Shown here one piece after another: positions 17,217 through 26,200 of a DNA stretch of 64,000 bases (position 1 is its first letter; each line of letters starts with the position of its first letter). The notes under the pieces are model-generated. The model saw only the letters and a list, made by a program, of their open reading frames with translations, made no database searches and had not been told where the DNA came from. The stretch lies in contig JBBAED010000001.1 of assembly GCA_041656115.1 (NCBI GenBank), positions 124,001 through 188,000 of the forward strand. The letters are read 5' to 3'. The DNA comes from Dehalococcoidales bacterium. GTDB taxonomy: Bacteria > Chloroflexota > Dehalococcoidia > Dehalococcoidales > UBA5627. The position numbers and the translations under genes are program-made.

Positions 17217-18872
17217 ATGAGCACAGAAGATTGGAAGAATAAATTATACTTAGGTGACAATCTGGACATACTCAGAAGATATGTCGCAGATGAGTCCGTT
17301 GATTTAATTTATCTCGACCCCCCTTTCAATTCCAACGCTACCTACAACATTCTTTTCCAAGAAAAGAGCGGCGAAAAATCCGCGGCACAAATTACGGCCT
17401 TTGATGATACGTGGCATTGGGGACAGGAATCTGAATTTGCTTATCAGGAAATAGTTCGTGATGGCCCAGAAAAACTAGCGAATTTGATTCAGGCTTTCCG
17501 TATGTTTTTAGGTCAGAACGATATGATGGCTTATCTGGTAATGATGGCTGAGCGATTAGTGGAATTGCACAGAGTATTGAAACCGACAGGGAGTATTTAT
17601 CTTCATTGCGATCAAACTGCCAGTCATTACTTAAAATTACTATTGGATGCTATTTTTGGAGCAAATTGTTTCTTGAATAATATTGTATGGCCTAGAACCT
17701 ACTCCTCTAAAGCACAGTCTAAAAGTCTAGGGCGTTGCCATGATATAATATTTTTATACAGTAAAACTAACACTTTTACTTGGTACCATCAATATGTTCC
17801 ATATGATGAGGAATATATTAAAAAATATTTTAAATATCAAGACGAGACTGGTCGTAAATATCTTTCTCTAAGTCTTACCCAAAGAGGTGATGGACCTCCA
17901 AGAATATTTGGAGACAAACTTATAAAACCACCGTCAGGCATGCATTGGATATGGGGGCAAGAAAGAATTAATGAAGCTTTTAAAGCAGGGTATATTTTCT
18001 TTACTAAAAATGGTTTCCCAAGATACAAGAGATTCTATGATGAAATAGAAAATCCAGGAAAGCCAGTTTCTGACGTTTGGGATGATATAAAACCCCTAAA
18101 TTCATGGCATACTGAACTGTTGGGCTATCCAACACAAAAACCTGAATCTCTGCTTGAGCGTATCATAAAAGCGTCCAGTAATGAAGGAGATTTGGTACTT
18201 GACCCATTTTGTGGCTGCGGAACAAGCATATCTGTTGCCGAAAGGTTACATAGACGGTGGATAGGTATAGATATAACTCATCTTGCTATTACCCTAATGC
18301 GTAATCGCTTACACGATACCTTTGGTAACGAATTAGCGCCATATGAAATAATCGGTCAGCCTGTCGACCTGGCTAGCGCCAAAAATTTAGCGCAGAAAAG
18401 CGAGCACTCGGGGAGATATCAATTCGAGTGGTGGGCACTCGGTTTAGTTGATGCTCGTCCTGCACAGGATAAAAAGAAGGGTGCAGATAAAGGCATCGAT
18501 GGCTATATCAACTTCTTTGATGATAATTCAGGCAAAGCCAAAACAATTATAGTTCAGGTAAAAAGTGGGCACGTTAGTTCTAGCCATATAAGAGACCTTA
18601 AAGGTGTTGTAGAACGTGAAAAGGCACAAATCGGCGTTTACGTAACGCTTGAGGAGCCCACCAAGCCAATGAAAGATGAGGCGGTTGCAGCAGGTTTTTA
18701 TGAACCCGAGTTCTTCCCGGGTCATTATTATCCAAAAATGCAGATATTAACAATTCAAGAATTATTAGATGGCAAAAAAATAGAATACCCGAGATATGCT
18801 CCGGAAGCCACATTTAAAAGAGCGCAAAGATTAAAAAAGGATAACGGCGAAGAGCAAGGCAAGATGTTTTAG
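17217..18872 (+). CDS. DNA methyltransferase fused to Mrr-like nuclease domain
   Basis: 551 residues. The N-terminal part is an amino-methyltransferase of the beta order: the catalytic motif DPPF at residues 34-37 comes first, and the AdoMet-binding LDPFCGCGTSISVAE comes later near residue 325. The C-terminal part (about 400-500) carries a PD-(D/E)XK pattern of the Mrr type, with GIDG (D428) and VQVKSG (Q447, K449). The protein thus appears able both to methylate and to cut DNA, like a single-chain restriction-modification enzyme. It starts 183 bases after tRNA-Lys and its codon use is AT-richer than its neighbours, suggesting acquisition at a tRNA locus. No separate specificity subunit is next to it. 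Confidence 0.85.
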   Translation: MSTEDWKNKLYLGDNLDILRRYVADESVDLIYLDPPFNSNATYNILFQEKSGEKSAAQITAFDDTWHWGQESEFAYQEIVRDGPEKLANLIQAFRMFLGQNDMMAYLVMMAERLVELHRVLKPTGSIYLHCDQTASHYLKLLLDAIFGANCFLNNIVWPRTYSSKAQSKSLGRCHDIIFLYSKTNTFTWYHQYVPYDEEYIKKYFKYQDETGRKYLSLSLTQRGDGPPRIFGDKLIKPPSGMHWIWGQERINEAFKAGYIFFTKNGFPRYKRFYDEIENPGKPVSDVWDDIKPLNSWHTELLGYPTQKPESLLERIIKASSNEGDLVLDPFCGCGTSISVAERLHRRWIGIDITHLAITLMRNRLHDTFGNELAPYEIIGQPVDLASAKNLAQKSEHSGRYQFEWWALGLVDARPAQDKKKGADKGIDGYINFFDDNSGKAKTIIVQVKSGHVSSSHIRDLKGVVEREKAQIGVYVTLEEPTKPMKDEAVAAGFYEPEFFPGHYYPKMQILTIQELLDGKKIEYPRYAPEATFKRAQRLKKDNGEEQGKMF

Positions 18873-18929
18873 TCGCTTTTTTGATAACATTTTGATAACG
18901 GATTTATCAAGACCATAAACACCCCGACA

Positions 18930-19409
18930 TCACTCCACCCCCATCATCCGCAACACCTCCGGCAGTTGCCGTTCTTCTAATTCCTTCTCAAAGCGGCAAA
19001 AATCAGGCAAAGCGGAAAAGTGGAGTAAGTGCGATAAACATCGGCAATCGGAACTGCCAAATCCGGGAACAGGCATTTGTACGTCCGTTAATCCTTGCAA
19101 AATTGAGGTCCATTTACATTCCAGCTTGTCGGGGCTTAAAGAGTACCAAACTTGAATTACTTTATTTTGGCGGAGAAGGTAATCGATATGCCAATGCAGC
19201 TTCTTTTCCGCCTTTAAGTGGCGTCCCAGCCTGCTGTTTAGCCCGTTTAGCGCGCTGCCGACATAAATATAATAACCGGCGGGGAATTCATAGGTGCCTA
19301 ACTTACCGATTGTAAGCAGAGAAGGCCTTTCGGCAAAAATCACCAGAGCGTACGTTCCCGCTTCATCCGTTGTCTTTTTGGGCAAAAGGTCTGATGCTTT
19401 ACCGTCCAT
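18930..19409 (-). CDS. GIY-YIG-type DUF123 family protein
   Basis: 159 residues from ATG 19409; an alternative TTG-side start at 19454 would overlap ridA by 35 bases. The core GTYALVIF...GYYIYVGSA is the GIY-YIG motif in the DUF123 form, followed by the R of SRLGRHL, HWHIDYLL, and a C-terminal PGFGSSDCRCLSHLLHF. DUF123 proteins are small putative endonucleases related to the C-terminal part of some endonuclease III fusions; their role is not well known. It lies 10 bases after ridA on the same strand. Confidence 0.85.
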   Translation of the reverse strand: MDGKASDLLPKKTTDEAGTYALVIFAERPSLLTIGKLGTYEFPAGYYIYVGSALNGLNSRLGRHLKAEKKLHWHIDYLLRQNKVIQVWYSLSPDKLECKWTSILQGLTDVQMPVPGFGSSDCRCLSHLLHFSALPDFCRFEKELEERQLPEVLRMMGVE

Positions 19410-19419
19410 CCGCAAAAGA

Positions 19420-19812
19420 TTATTCCTGCCCGGTACGTCCGATAATAGCATCAATTTCTATTTTAGCCCCCAGCGGCAGCTTGCCAACCTGAATTGCAGT
19501 TCTGGCCGGCGGTGCGTCGTTAAAATAGAGGGCGTAGATTTCGTTAAACCGTTTAAAGTCGTTCATATCCGTTAGATAGCAAGTAATTTTAAGCGCCCCT
19601 TTAAGAGAAAATCCGGCTTCCTCCGCAATAATCTTCAGGCGGTTTAAAGAGGCCGGGGCTTGTTCTTCAATCCCTCCCTGAACCAAGTCGCCCGTAATCG
19701 GGTCAAGCGGTAACTGCCCTGAGATATAAAGCGTTTCGTTATAGATTACTGCCTGCGAATATGGGCCGTTCGGCTGGGGGATTTTATCGGTGCAAAATAC
19801 CTTTTTGTTCAT
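19420..19812 (-). CDS. ridA: RidA/YjgF-type enamine/imine deaminase
   Basis: 130 residues, full length. It hydrolyses reactive 2-aminoacrylate-type intermediates to 2-ketoacids. The family segments are visible: IPQPNGPYSQAVIYN at the N-terminus, LYISGQLPLDP, and the C-terminal signature PARTAIQVGKLPLGAKIEID with the conserved Arg that binds the substrate carboxylate. It probably shares a transcript with the DUF123 gene downstream. Confidence 0.95.
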   Translation of the reverse strand: MNKKVFCTDKIPQPNGPYSQAVIYNETLYISGQLPLDPITGDLVQGGIEEQAPASLNRLKIIAEEAGFSLKGALKITCYLTDMNDFKRFNEIYALYFNDAPPARTAIQVGKLPLGAKIEIDAIIGRTGQE

Positions 19813-19840
19813 TTCTATCTCCTAATTTACGGTATTATAA

Positions 19841-20815
19841 CTAATATTTTGATACGTTAACCGTTGATATTTCTCCGCTGACGCTAAAGACAACCCGTTC
19901 GCAAATGTTGGTTACCCTGTCCGCAAAGCGCTCCATGTTGTGAGCGGCCCAAACGAGCCAAGTTACTTTGGTTATATCTTTGGGGTGCCCGATCATAAAC
20001 AGAACAAGTTTGCGGAAGGTTTGGTCGTAGAGCTTATCGACTTGCTCATCACGGTTAGAAATAAGCTTGGCCTTTTCGGCATTGTTTTCTCCGAACGCTT
20101 CCAAACTGCCTTCCAGCATCTCAATAGCTCTGGTTGCCATATTATGCAGCTCGGCAGGTGATTTTAAATCGGGTTCTTTGCCAATCATTAACGTTATTTT
20201 GGCAATACCTTCGGCGTAATCACCCATTCGTTCCAGTTCGGTAACAATACTGAGCATTGCCACAATTTTACGCAAATCCTTTTCTTCCGGATGCCCCGTG
20301 CGGATAAGTTGCATACAGTTATTTTCTAAAACGTATCTTTGGTGGTCTATTTTATTGTCGTTTTTGATAACTTTAGTGGCAAGCGCAACATCTTTTTCTT
20401 CCAAACTCAGGGTTGCCTGTGCCATTGCCGTTTTAACCGTATTTCCAAAAGCTAAAACCGCTTGTTCTAAGAGTCTTAATTTATTATCGAAGCTTTCAAT
20501 ATCGCTTAGTGTATCGGCTACCTGAAGCTCATCTCCCGAAAGCCCATCCTCGACGGCTTCGTTGACGCGTGTGCCGGATTCGTCAATCTCTTTGCTGACC
20601 GCTTTTAATCTGAACTTTAAGGTTACGCGGTCGATAATCTCAAAAAAGATCCATTTGATTACGATGCTCCCCGCCACAAGGTAGAAAAGGACGAAAATTA
20701 TGTAAGGGGGCTGGGGCCATATTAAATACATTATCCAGCTCCAGACCAAAGAAAAAACAACCCCCAAAACGACTTTCATAAAATTGATATCGAGCTTGAT
20801 TTTAAGTGCTTTCAT
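19841..20815 (-). CDS. membrane-anchored PhoU-domain protein
   Basis: 324 residues from ATG 20815, chosen because AAGGGAGT precedes it; a longer frame to 20917 overlaps the adenine deaminase gene. Two hydrophobic segments lie near residues 12-31 and 36-55, followed by a linker and two PhoU three-helix repeats (about 105-205 and 210-310). The second repeat has RDEQVDKLYDQTF and WAAHNMERFADRVTNICERVVF, and the first has ELERMGDYAEGIAKI, both typical PhoU metal-binding E/D patterns. PhoU proteins restrain phosphate uptake and PhoR signalling; in Na+/phosphate cotransporters the domain is attached to the transporter. Here it is attached to a bare membrane anchor, and no pst or NptA genes are nearby. 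Confidence 0.8.
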   Translation of the reverse strand: MKALKIKLDINFMKVVLGVVFSLVWSWIMYLIWPQPPYIIFVLFYLVAGSIVIKWIFFEIIDRVTLKFRLKAVSKEIDESGTRVNEAVEDGLSGDELQVADTLSDIESFDNKLRLLEQAVLAFGNTVKTAMAQATLSLEEKDVALATKVIKNDNKIDHQRYVLENNCMQLIRTGHPEEKDLRKIVAMLSIVTELERMGDYAEGIAKITLMIGKEPDLKSPAELHNMATRAIEMLEGSLEAFGENNAEKAKLISNRDEQVDKLYDQTFRKLVLFMIGHPKDITKVTWLVWAAHNMERFADRVTNICERVVFSVSGEISTVNVSKY

Positions 20816-20909
20816 AACTTTTACTCCCTTGTTTGAACTTGAAGTTTTACCGTAATTTTGCACCGGTATCGGTATATTTTGAAAAAGAGGCGTTAGCCTG
20901 TCTCTTTTA

Positions 20910-22616
20910 TTATTCAACTAATTTAAAGCGGGTTACATCTACCAGCCCCATATCCGTTAGCCTGAGTTCCGGAATTACGGGCAGCGCCATAAAAGAGAGC
21001 GTTGCGAACGGGTCAGCAAGTGTCGAACCCAGTTCGGCGGCAATCTTTTTTAAATTCTGCAGCTTTTCCGCTACCGTTTCTAACTGTTCCACCGACATTA
21101 ATCCCCCGATAGATAGTTGCAGGCTCCCCAATACTTTACCGTTTTGAGCTACCGCTATCCCGCCCTGTAACTTCTCTATTTCTTTAACTGCCGCATAAAT
21201 ATCTTCGTCGTTTGTTCCGGCGGCAATGATATTATGCGAATCGTGGGCGACGGAGGTAGCGAGTGCACCTTTTTTAAGCCCCAACCCTTTAATAAGCCCT
21301 TTACCGATATTGCCGCTGGCTCGGTGCCTTTCGATTACCACCAGTTTTAAAAGGTCTCTTTTGGTATCGGTGCAGATATAGCCATCTTTGGTTTGAACCG
21401 TTTCCGTTTTCATTTTGGTAACGATTTGATCGGGGACAATTTCAATTACAAGGCTATCTTCGCCTTTGCTTTTGAGCTTAAGATCAGATACGTCAAACGG
21501 TTTTATTCTAATCGTATCCGTTAAAGATTTTGCCGCGGGCTGTTTGATATCAAATAAGGCCTTTCCTTTTTTTGCAACGTTTCTCCCTTGATAGAAAACC
21601 ATATCTATATCAAAATCGGATAGGTTATTAACGGTAATCAGATTAGCAATATATCCGGGGGCGATGGCTCCGATTCTTTTAAGCCCAAAGTATTCGGCGG
21701 GGTTAATGGTTGCAAGCTGAATTGCCCTTATCGGGTCGAGCCCTAATCTAATTGCTTTACGTACTACGGCATCGATATCACCGTCGTTTAACAAATCAAA
21801 ACAACTGCGGTCATCAACAACAAACATACATCTTTTATAAGTTTTATCGGTTACTAATGGTAACAGTTCTTGCAGATTCTTTTCGGAAGAACCTTCCCGA
21901 ATCATTATATGCATTCCCCGCATCAGCTTTTCTTTGGCCTCGGCCAAGGTTACCGATTCATGGTCGGAATAGATTCCGGCGGAAATATAGGCGTTTAAAT
22001 CGTTACCTGTTAAATTGGGGGCATGTCCGTCTATCAATTTATCCCGATACAAACCGATTTTATCCAAAACATTGGCGTCTTTGAAGATGACACCCGGAAA
22101 GTTCATCATTTCGCCCAGCCCGATTGCATTTTTGCGGCGCATAACTTGCTGTAATTCTTTAGCGGTAATATTTGCTCCGGAGGTTTCCATGTTGGTTGCC
22201 GGGATACAGGAAGGGGCCATAAGAAATAAATCCAGAGGCAGCTTTTTGGCCGCACTAAGAACATAATCGACAGCGTCCAATCCGCAAACGTTGGTTAGTT
22301 CGTGTAAATCGGTAATAACGGTTAGTGTCCCCCTCGGAACTACCGCACGGGCATATTGCCCGATATCCAACATAGAGCTTTCAATATGGGTATGTCCGTT
22401 GATTAAAGCGGGTAACAGGTACTTGCCGTTAAGGTCGATTATTTTTCGGGATTCGGAATAGTTTCCGATACCGGCGATTTTGCCTTTATAAACAGCTACG
22501 CTACCGAGTTCAATCTCCCCCGAAAAAACATTTACTGTTTGGGTGTTGGAAAAAATCAAATCGGCCGGTGTTTCGCCTCTGGCTACCGCTATTAATTCGG
22601 ATAAATTAGCAGTCAT
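20910..22616 (-). CDS. ade: adenine deaminase
   Basis: 568 residues, amidohydrolase superfamily, converting adenine to hypoxanthine and ammonia. The N-terminal metal site is NGHTHIESSML; DPIRAIQLATINPAEYFGL precedes the end of the barrel. The C-terminal adenine-deaminase domain has VAHDSHNIIAAGTNDEDIY and GLMS. Its start overlaps the hpt stop by 4 bases, so the two enzymes, which act in succession (adenine to hypoxanthine to IMP), are translationally coupled. Confidence 0.95.
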   Translation of the reverse strand: MTANLSELIAVARGETPADLIFSNTQTVNVFSGEIELGSVAVYKGKIAGIGNYSESRKIIDLNGKYLLPALINGHTHIESSMLDIGQYARAVVPRGTLTVITDLHELTNVCGLDAVDYVLSAAKKLPLDLFLMAPSCIPATNMETSGANITAKELQQVMRRKNAIGLGEMMNFPGVIFKDANVLDKIGLYRDKLIDGHAPNLTGNDLNAYISAGIYSDHESVTLAEAKEKLMRGMHIMIREGSSEKNLQELLPLVTDKTYKRCMFVVDDRSCFDLLNDGDIDAVVRKAIRLGLDPIRAIQLATINPAEYFGLKRIGAIAPGYIANLITVNNLSDFDIDMVFYQGRNVAKKGKALFDIKQPAAKSLTDTIRIKPFDVSDLKLKSKGEDSLVIEIVPDQIVTKMKTETVQTKDGYICTDTKRDLLKLVVIERHRASGNIGKGLIKGLGLKKGALATSVAHDSHNIIAAGTNDEDIYAAVKEIEKLQGGIAVAQNGKVLGSLQLSIGGLMSVEQLETVAEKLQNLKKIAAELGSTLADPFATLSFMALPVIPELRLTDMGLVDVTRFKLVE

Positions 22617-23164
22617 CTCATCTCACTTTGCTGTTTTGGTTCGTCTAAAACACAAATGTCGGGCAGGTTGCGAAACTTCTGATTAAGATCAAGCCCGTAT
22701 CCGACAATAAATTTGTCAGGGACACTAAATCCAAGATAATCTATATCTACGGCGCATGTGCGCCGTGACGGTTTATTTGTTAAAGCGCACACTCTTACCG
22801 AGGCAGCCTGTTGTTCTTCCAGCATATCTTTTAGGAATTTAACGGTTAACCCGCTGTCCACAATATCTTCCACTATTAGCACATGCCTGTTTTTAACTTC
22901 AAAAGAAATATCTTGTACGATGTTAATTTTCCCGGAACTCTTTGTGTCCTCGTTGTAACTGGAAAGCCTGACAAACTCTATTTCCAGCGGAAAGTCCAAT
23001 TGCCGGGCTAAATCTGCCATAAAGATAAAAGACCCTTTGAGAACCGACACAAAGAGCGGGTTTTTGTCTTCATAATCCTGCTTTATAACTTGCGCTAACT
23101 GCCTGACTTTGAAGTCTATTTCGTTTCTGCCGTACAGAACGGTTAGGTTTTCTTTGAAGCTCAT
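22613..23164 (-). CDS. hpt: hypoxanthine phosphoribosyltransferase
   Basis: 183 residues from ATG 23164; a longer frame to 23206 adds 14 residues that the family does not have. It transfers phosphoribose from PRPP to hypoxanthine (or guanine). The PRPP-binding loop is VLIVEDIVDSGLTVKFL, the N-terminal flexible loop SSYNEDTKSSG follows FVRL, and DYLGFSVPDKFIVGYGLD is the C-terminal purine-site segment. It overlaps the downstream ade gene by 4 bases and is divergent from mtnN. Confidence 0.95.
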   Translation of the reverse strand: MSFKENLTVLYGRNEIDFKVRQLAQVIKQDYEDKNPLFVSVLKGSFIFMADLARQLDFPLEIEFVRLSSYNEDTKSSGKINIVQDISFEVKNRHVLIVEDIVDSGLTVKFLKDMLEEQQAASVRVCALTNKPSRRTCAVDIDYLGFSVPDKFIVGYGLDLNQKFRNLPDICVLDEPKQQSEMR

Positions 23165-23322
23165 ATTAACTGAGATTATAAACCCTGTTTTTGGTATTGT
23201 CCACACGCCGAATCCGGATTTTAAAAATTAAGGCGCAAGTTCTTTTGTTTTTAGAAAAACTTCATAATTCGGGGTATAATAAGCCGCCGGGTTTATAAAA
23301 CAAGCGGAAAGGAAATCTTAAA

Positions 23323-24084
23323 ATGGATAAGCCTATGTTGGGAATTATTACACCGATGGAGGATGAATTCCGTTTGCTTTTTGACGGGATAACAAACCCC
23401 GTGCAGTATCAATATTCGGAAATCCTGCTTGTTTCCGGGGTGCTTGGCGGTATGCCGGTTGTAATTGCCAAAAGCGGCATGGGTAAGGTTAACGCGGCAC
23501 TTGCCGCCCAGATTATGATTGACCGCTTTAATATTGAGAGGCTTGTAATGCTTGGTGTGGGTGGTGTGCTTAACAGTGAACTTAACATTGGTGATGTTGT
23601 CGTTTCCCAAGATGTTCTCTATCATGACTTTGATGCCGTCGGGATGGGTTTTAAACCGGCGGAAATTCCTTATTTTGGCAAGAGCATCTTTAATGCGGAT
23701 AAGGCACTGATAGAGTCGGCACTTTATGCTTCGACAGAGGCATTATCCAAACTGCAGGGTAAGTACCCGGCAATGCTAAAACTGAATGAATGTCAGCCCA
23801 AAGCGGTTCTCGGCAGGATTCTTACCGGTGATCAGTTTATTGCCGGAGTTGAGAAAAAAGAACAACTTATTGCATCATTCGGCGGGGATTGCGTTGAAAT
23901 GGAAGGGGCGGCGGTTGCTCATACGGCCTATGTTAACGGGAAACAGTTTGTTATTGTCAGGGCCCTTTCGGATGAGTGCGGAAGTGATGCGGAAATAGAT
24001 TTCTACGAATATTTAAAAACAATCGCCCCGCATCTGCTGTTTGAAATTGCGGTGTGCATGATTGACCGTTTGCGTAACGAATAA
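23323..24084 (+). CDS. mtnN: 5'-methylthioadenosine/S-adenosylhomocysteine nucleosidase
   Basis: 253 residues; ATG 23323 follows GGAAAGGAA. It releases adenine from MTA and SAH, by-products of polyamine synthesis and methylation. MLGIITPMEDEF, IAKSGMGKVNAALAAQ, VEMEGAAVAHTA and VRALSDECG carry the family's catalytic Glu and Asp and the substrate-binding Glu. Being divergent from hpt-ade, it completes a local route from MTA/SAH through adenine and hypoxanthine to IMP. Confidence 0.93.
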   Translation: MDKPMLGIITPMEDEFRLLFDGITNPVQYQYSEILLVSGVLGGMPVVIAKSGMGKVNAALAAQIMIDRFNIERLVMLGVGGVLNSELNIGDVVVSQDVLYHDFDAVGMGFKPAEIPYFGKSIFNADKALIESALYASTEALSKLQGKYPAMLKLNECQPKAVLGRILTGDQFIAGVEKKEQLIASFGGDCVEMEGAAVAHTAYVNGKQFVIVRALSDECGSDAEIDFYEYLKTIAPHLLFEIAVCMIDRLRNE

Positions 24085-24132
24085 AAATAACGGCGCCAAT
24101 CTTATTTGCGTACTTACATTTTTACTTCTAAG

Positions 24133-24786
24133 CTATTCGTCTGCTTGCTGGCTTTTCCTGTCCAGCATTGCTTTAAACAGTTTCAGGCGTGTTTTTTCTT
24201 CTCTGTTGCGTTCTTCAAACTTCATTGAAAGGAACTTAATAGTTTCTTCAAGGTTGGGGATTATAATATTATCAAGGGCGTTAACGACGCGCTTAATCTG
24301 GTTTATCTCATGCCCCAGCGTATCCATGGTGCTTTGTAATTCGGCGAGTGCCACCAGCGTTTCCAGGCATTTTTTGAATTGGTCGGTGGTTTTATCCAAA
24401 ACAGCGGAGGTATCTGTCATGCTGTAACTGTAACTGCCGTAATCAATCCCGTTTAGTTCAAGTGAGGGTACTCTGGTTCCGGCGATGTAACGGCAGCCTG
24501 TTGTTAGCGAAAGGTTACTGTTTGCGGTTGAGGCAATAAATTCTTTTTCAAGGGCGGTATAGCCGTTAAAACCGGCCGAAACCGAAAGCATTTTATATGC
24601 CAGCGGAAATTCATCAATCATTCTTTTCCGAACTTCAACGGTTTCGCGAACGGTTTGCAGAAATTCAAGCATTAAAATAGATAAACGGTCCTTAATAATC
24701 CGCTTAATCCTTTTTGCCAGTACATATCTTCTTTTTAGGCGGATAAGTTCAATTTTTGTCGGTCTTACCGTAAGAATTTGCGCCAT
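24133..24786 (-). CDS. atpD: V/A-type ATPase subunit D (central stalk)
   Basis: 217 residues. It is the central-stalk rotor subunit that transmits rotation between the A3B3 head and the membrane ring, equivalent to F-type gamma. The N-terminal and C-terminal long helices form the coiled coil: VRPTKIELIRLKRRYVLAKRIKRIIKDR at the start (cited here as a pattern) and VNALDNIIIPNLEETIKFL near the end are typical. It is the last gene of the ATPase operon, 15 bases after atpB, and convergent with mtnN. Confidence 0.93.
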   Translation of the reverse strand: MAQILTVRPTKIELIRLKRRYVLAKRIKRIIKDRLSILMLEFLQTVRETVEVRKRMIDEFPLAYKMLSVSAGFNGYTALEKEFIASTANSNLSLTTGCRYIAGTRVPSLELNGIDYGSYSYSMTDTSAVLDKTTDQFKKCLETLVALAELQSTMDTLGHEINQIKRVVNALDNIIIPNLEETIKFLSMKFEERNREEKTRLKLFKAMLDRKSQQADE

Positions 24787-24801
24787 AATACTGTTTTATC
24801 C

Positions 24802-26199
24802 TTACTGTGCGTACTTGGGCAGGTATTTCTTAATCAATCTTTCATTAATCAGTTTTAAGTCTTCCTCGGGTAATATCGAGAAAAGGTTCCATCCGGTGTT
24901 AAGTGTATCAATTACGCTTCTTTTTTCCTGTTTGCCTTGGGTAATAAATTCTTTTTCAAACCTCTCGGCAAATGATAAGTAAACCTTATCGCGTTCGCTA
25001 AGGGCTTCCGTGCCGATAATCGTTGAAATTTCCCTGAGGTTATTGCCCTCGGCATAGGCGGCGTAAAGCTGCATAAATACGTTGTTGTGGTCTTCGCGTG
25101 TTTTACCGGCGCCGATTCCTTCTTTCATCATGCGCGAAAGAGATAAGAACACATCAATCGGCGGATAAACGCCCTTTCTTTCTAAGGCTCTTGATATTAC
25201 GATTTGCCCTTCGGTGATATAACCCGTAAGGTCGGGGATGGGGTGCGTGATATCGTCATCGGGCATGGTTAAAATCGGCAGCATGGTAACCGAACCCTTT
25301 CGGCCGATAATTCGGCCGGCTCGTTCGTAAATGCTGGATAAATCCGTGTACATATAGCCGGGGTAACCGCGGCGCGATGGAATTTCTTCACGCATCGCCG
25401 AAAGCTCGCGCAGCGCTTCGCAATAGTTGGTCATATCGGTTAAGATTACCAAAATATGCATATCATGTTCCCAAGCCAAATATTCAGCAGCGGTAAGCGC
25501 CATTCTCGGGGTTGAGATACGTTCCACGACCGGGTCCGAAGCGGTGTTAATAAAGGCAACCGTTCTTTCCCTTGCGCCGGTGGCATCAAGGTTTTTAATA
25601 AAATAGGCTGCATCATCGTAGCTGATACCGATTGCGCCAAAGACGATGCCGAATTTTTCGTCGGTACCGCTTACGGTAGCCTGGCGCATAATTTGGGTAA
25701 CAATCTGATTATGAGGCAAGCCCGAGCCGCTAAAAACAGGCAGTTTCTGACCCCTTACCAGAGCGTTGAGCCCGTCAATGGCGGATATGCCGGTTTCAAT
25801 AAATTCTGACGGAGGCTGTCGGCTGGCAGGGTTAATCGGCATTCCGTTAATATCGAGATAACCTTGCGGCACAACCGCCGGGATATCGTCAATCGGTTCG
25901 CCCATACCGTTAAATATGCGCCCGAGAATATCCGGCGAAACTCGAAGGCGCAGCGTTTCGCCGCTGCTGCGTAGGGTGCATCTGGCAAGGTCAACCTCGC
26001 TGACACCCCCGAAAACCTGGATAACGGTGGCATCTTTACTGACATCAATCGCTTGCCCCGTTCGTATTTCTCCGTTAGCGAGTTTTACGCTAACGATTTC
26101 CCCGTATTTGATATTGGGAATGCTTGCCGCAACGATTAAAGAACCCTTAGCGCGGGTTATATCTTTTGTTTCTCTGATATATGTTGAATCTTGTGACAT
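24802..26199 (-). CDS. atpB: V/A-type ATPase subunit B (non-catalytic)
   Basis: 465 residues, full length. It is the nucleotide-binding but non-catalytic head subunit. The P-loop region is replaced by [11 protein letters not shown] as expected for B, and [34 protein letters not shown] and [25 protein letters not shown] are family hallmarks. It starts 1 base after the atpA stop. Confidence 0.97.
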   Translation of the reverse strand: MSQDSTYIRETKDITRAKGSLIVAASIPNIKYGEIVSVKLANGEIRTGQAIDVSKDATVIQVFGGVSEVDLARCTLRSSGETLRLRVSPDILGRIFNGMGEPIDDIPAVVPQGYLDINGMPINPASRQPPSEFIETGISAIDGLNALVRGQKLPVFSGSGLPHNQIVTQIMRQATVSGTDEKFGIVFGAIGISYDDAAYFIKNLDATGARERTVAFINTASDPVVERISTPRMALTAAEYLAWEHDMHILVILTDMTNYCEALRELSAMREEIPSRRGYPGYMYTDLSSIYERAGRIIGRKGSVTMLPILTMPDDDITHPIPDLTGYITEGQIVISRALERKGVYPPIDVFLSLSRMMKEGIGAGKTREDHNNVFMQLYAAYAEGNNLREISTIIGTEALSERDKVYLSFAERFEKEFITQGKQEKRSVIDTLNTGWNLFSILPEEDLKLINERLIKKYLPKYAQ

Positions 26200-26200
26200 T

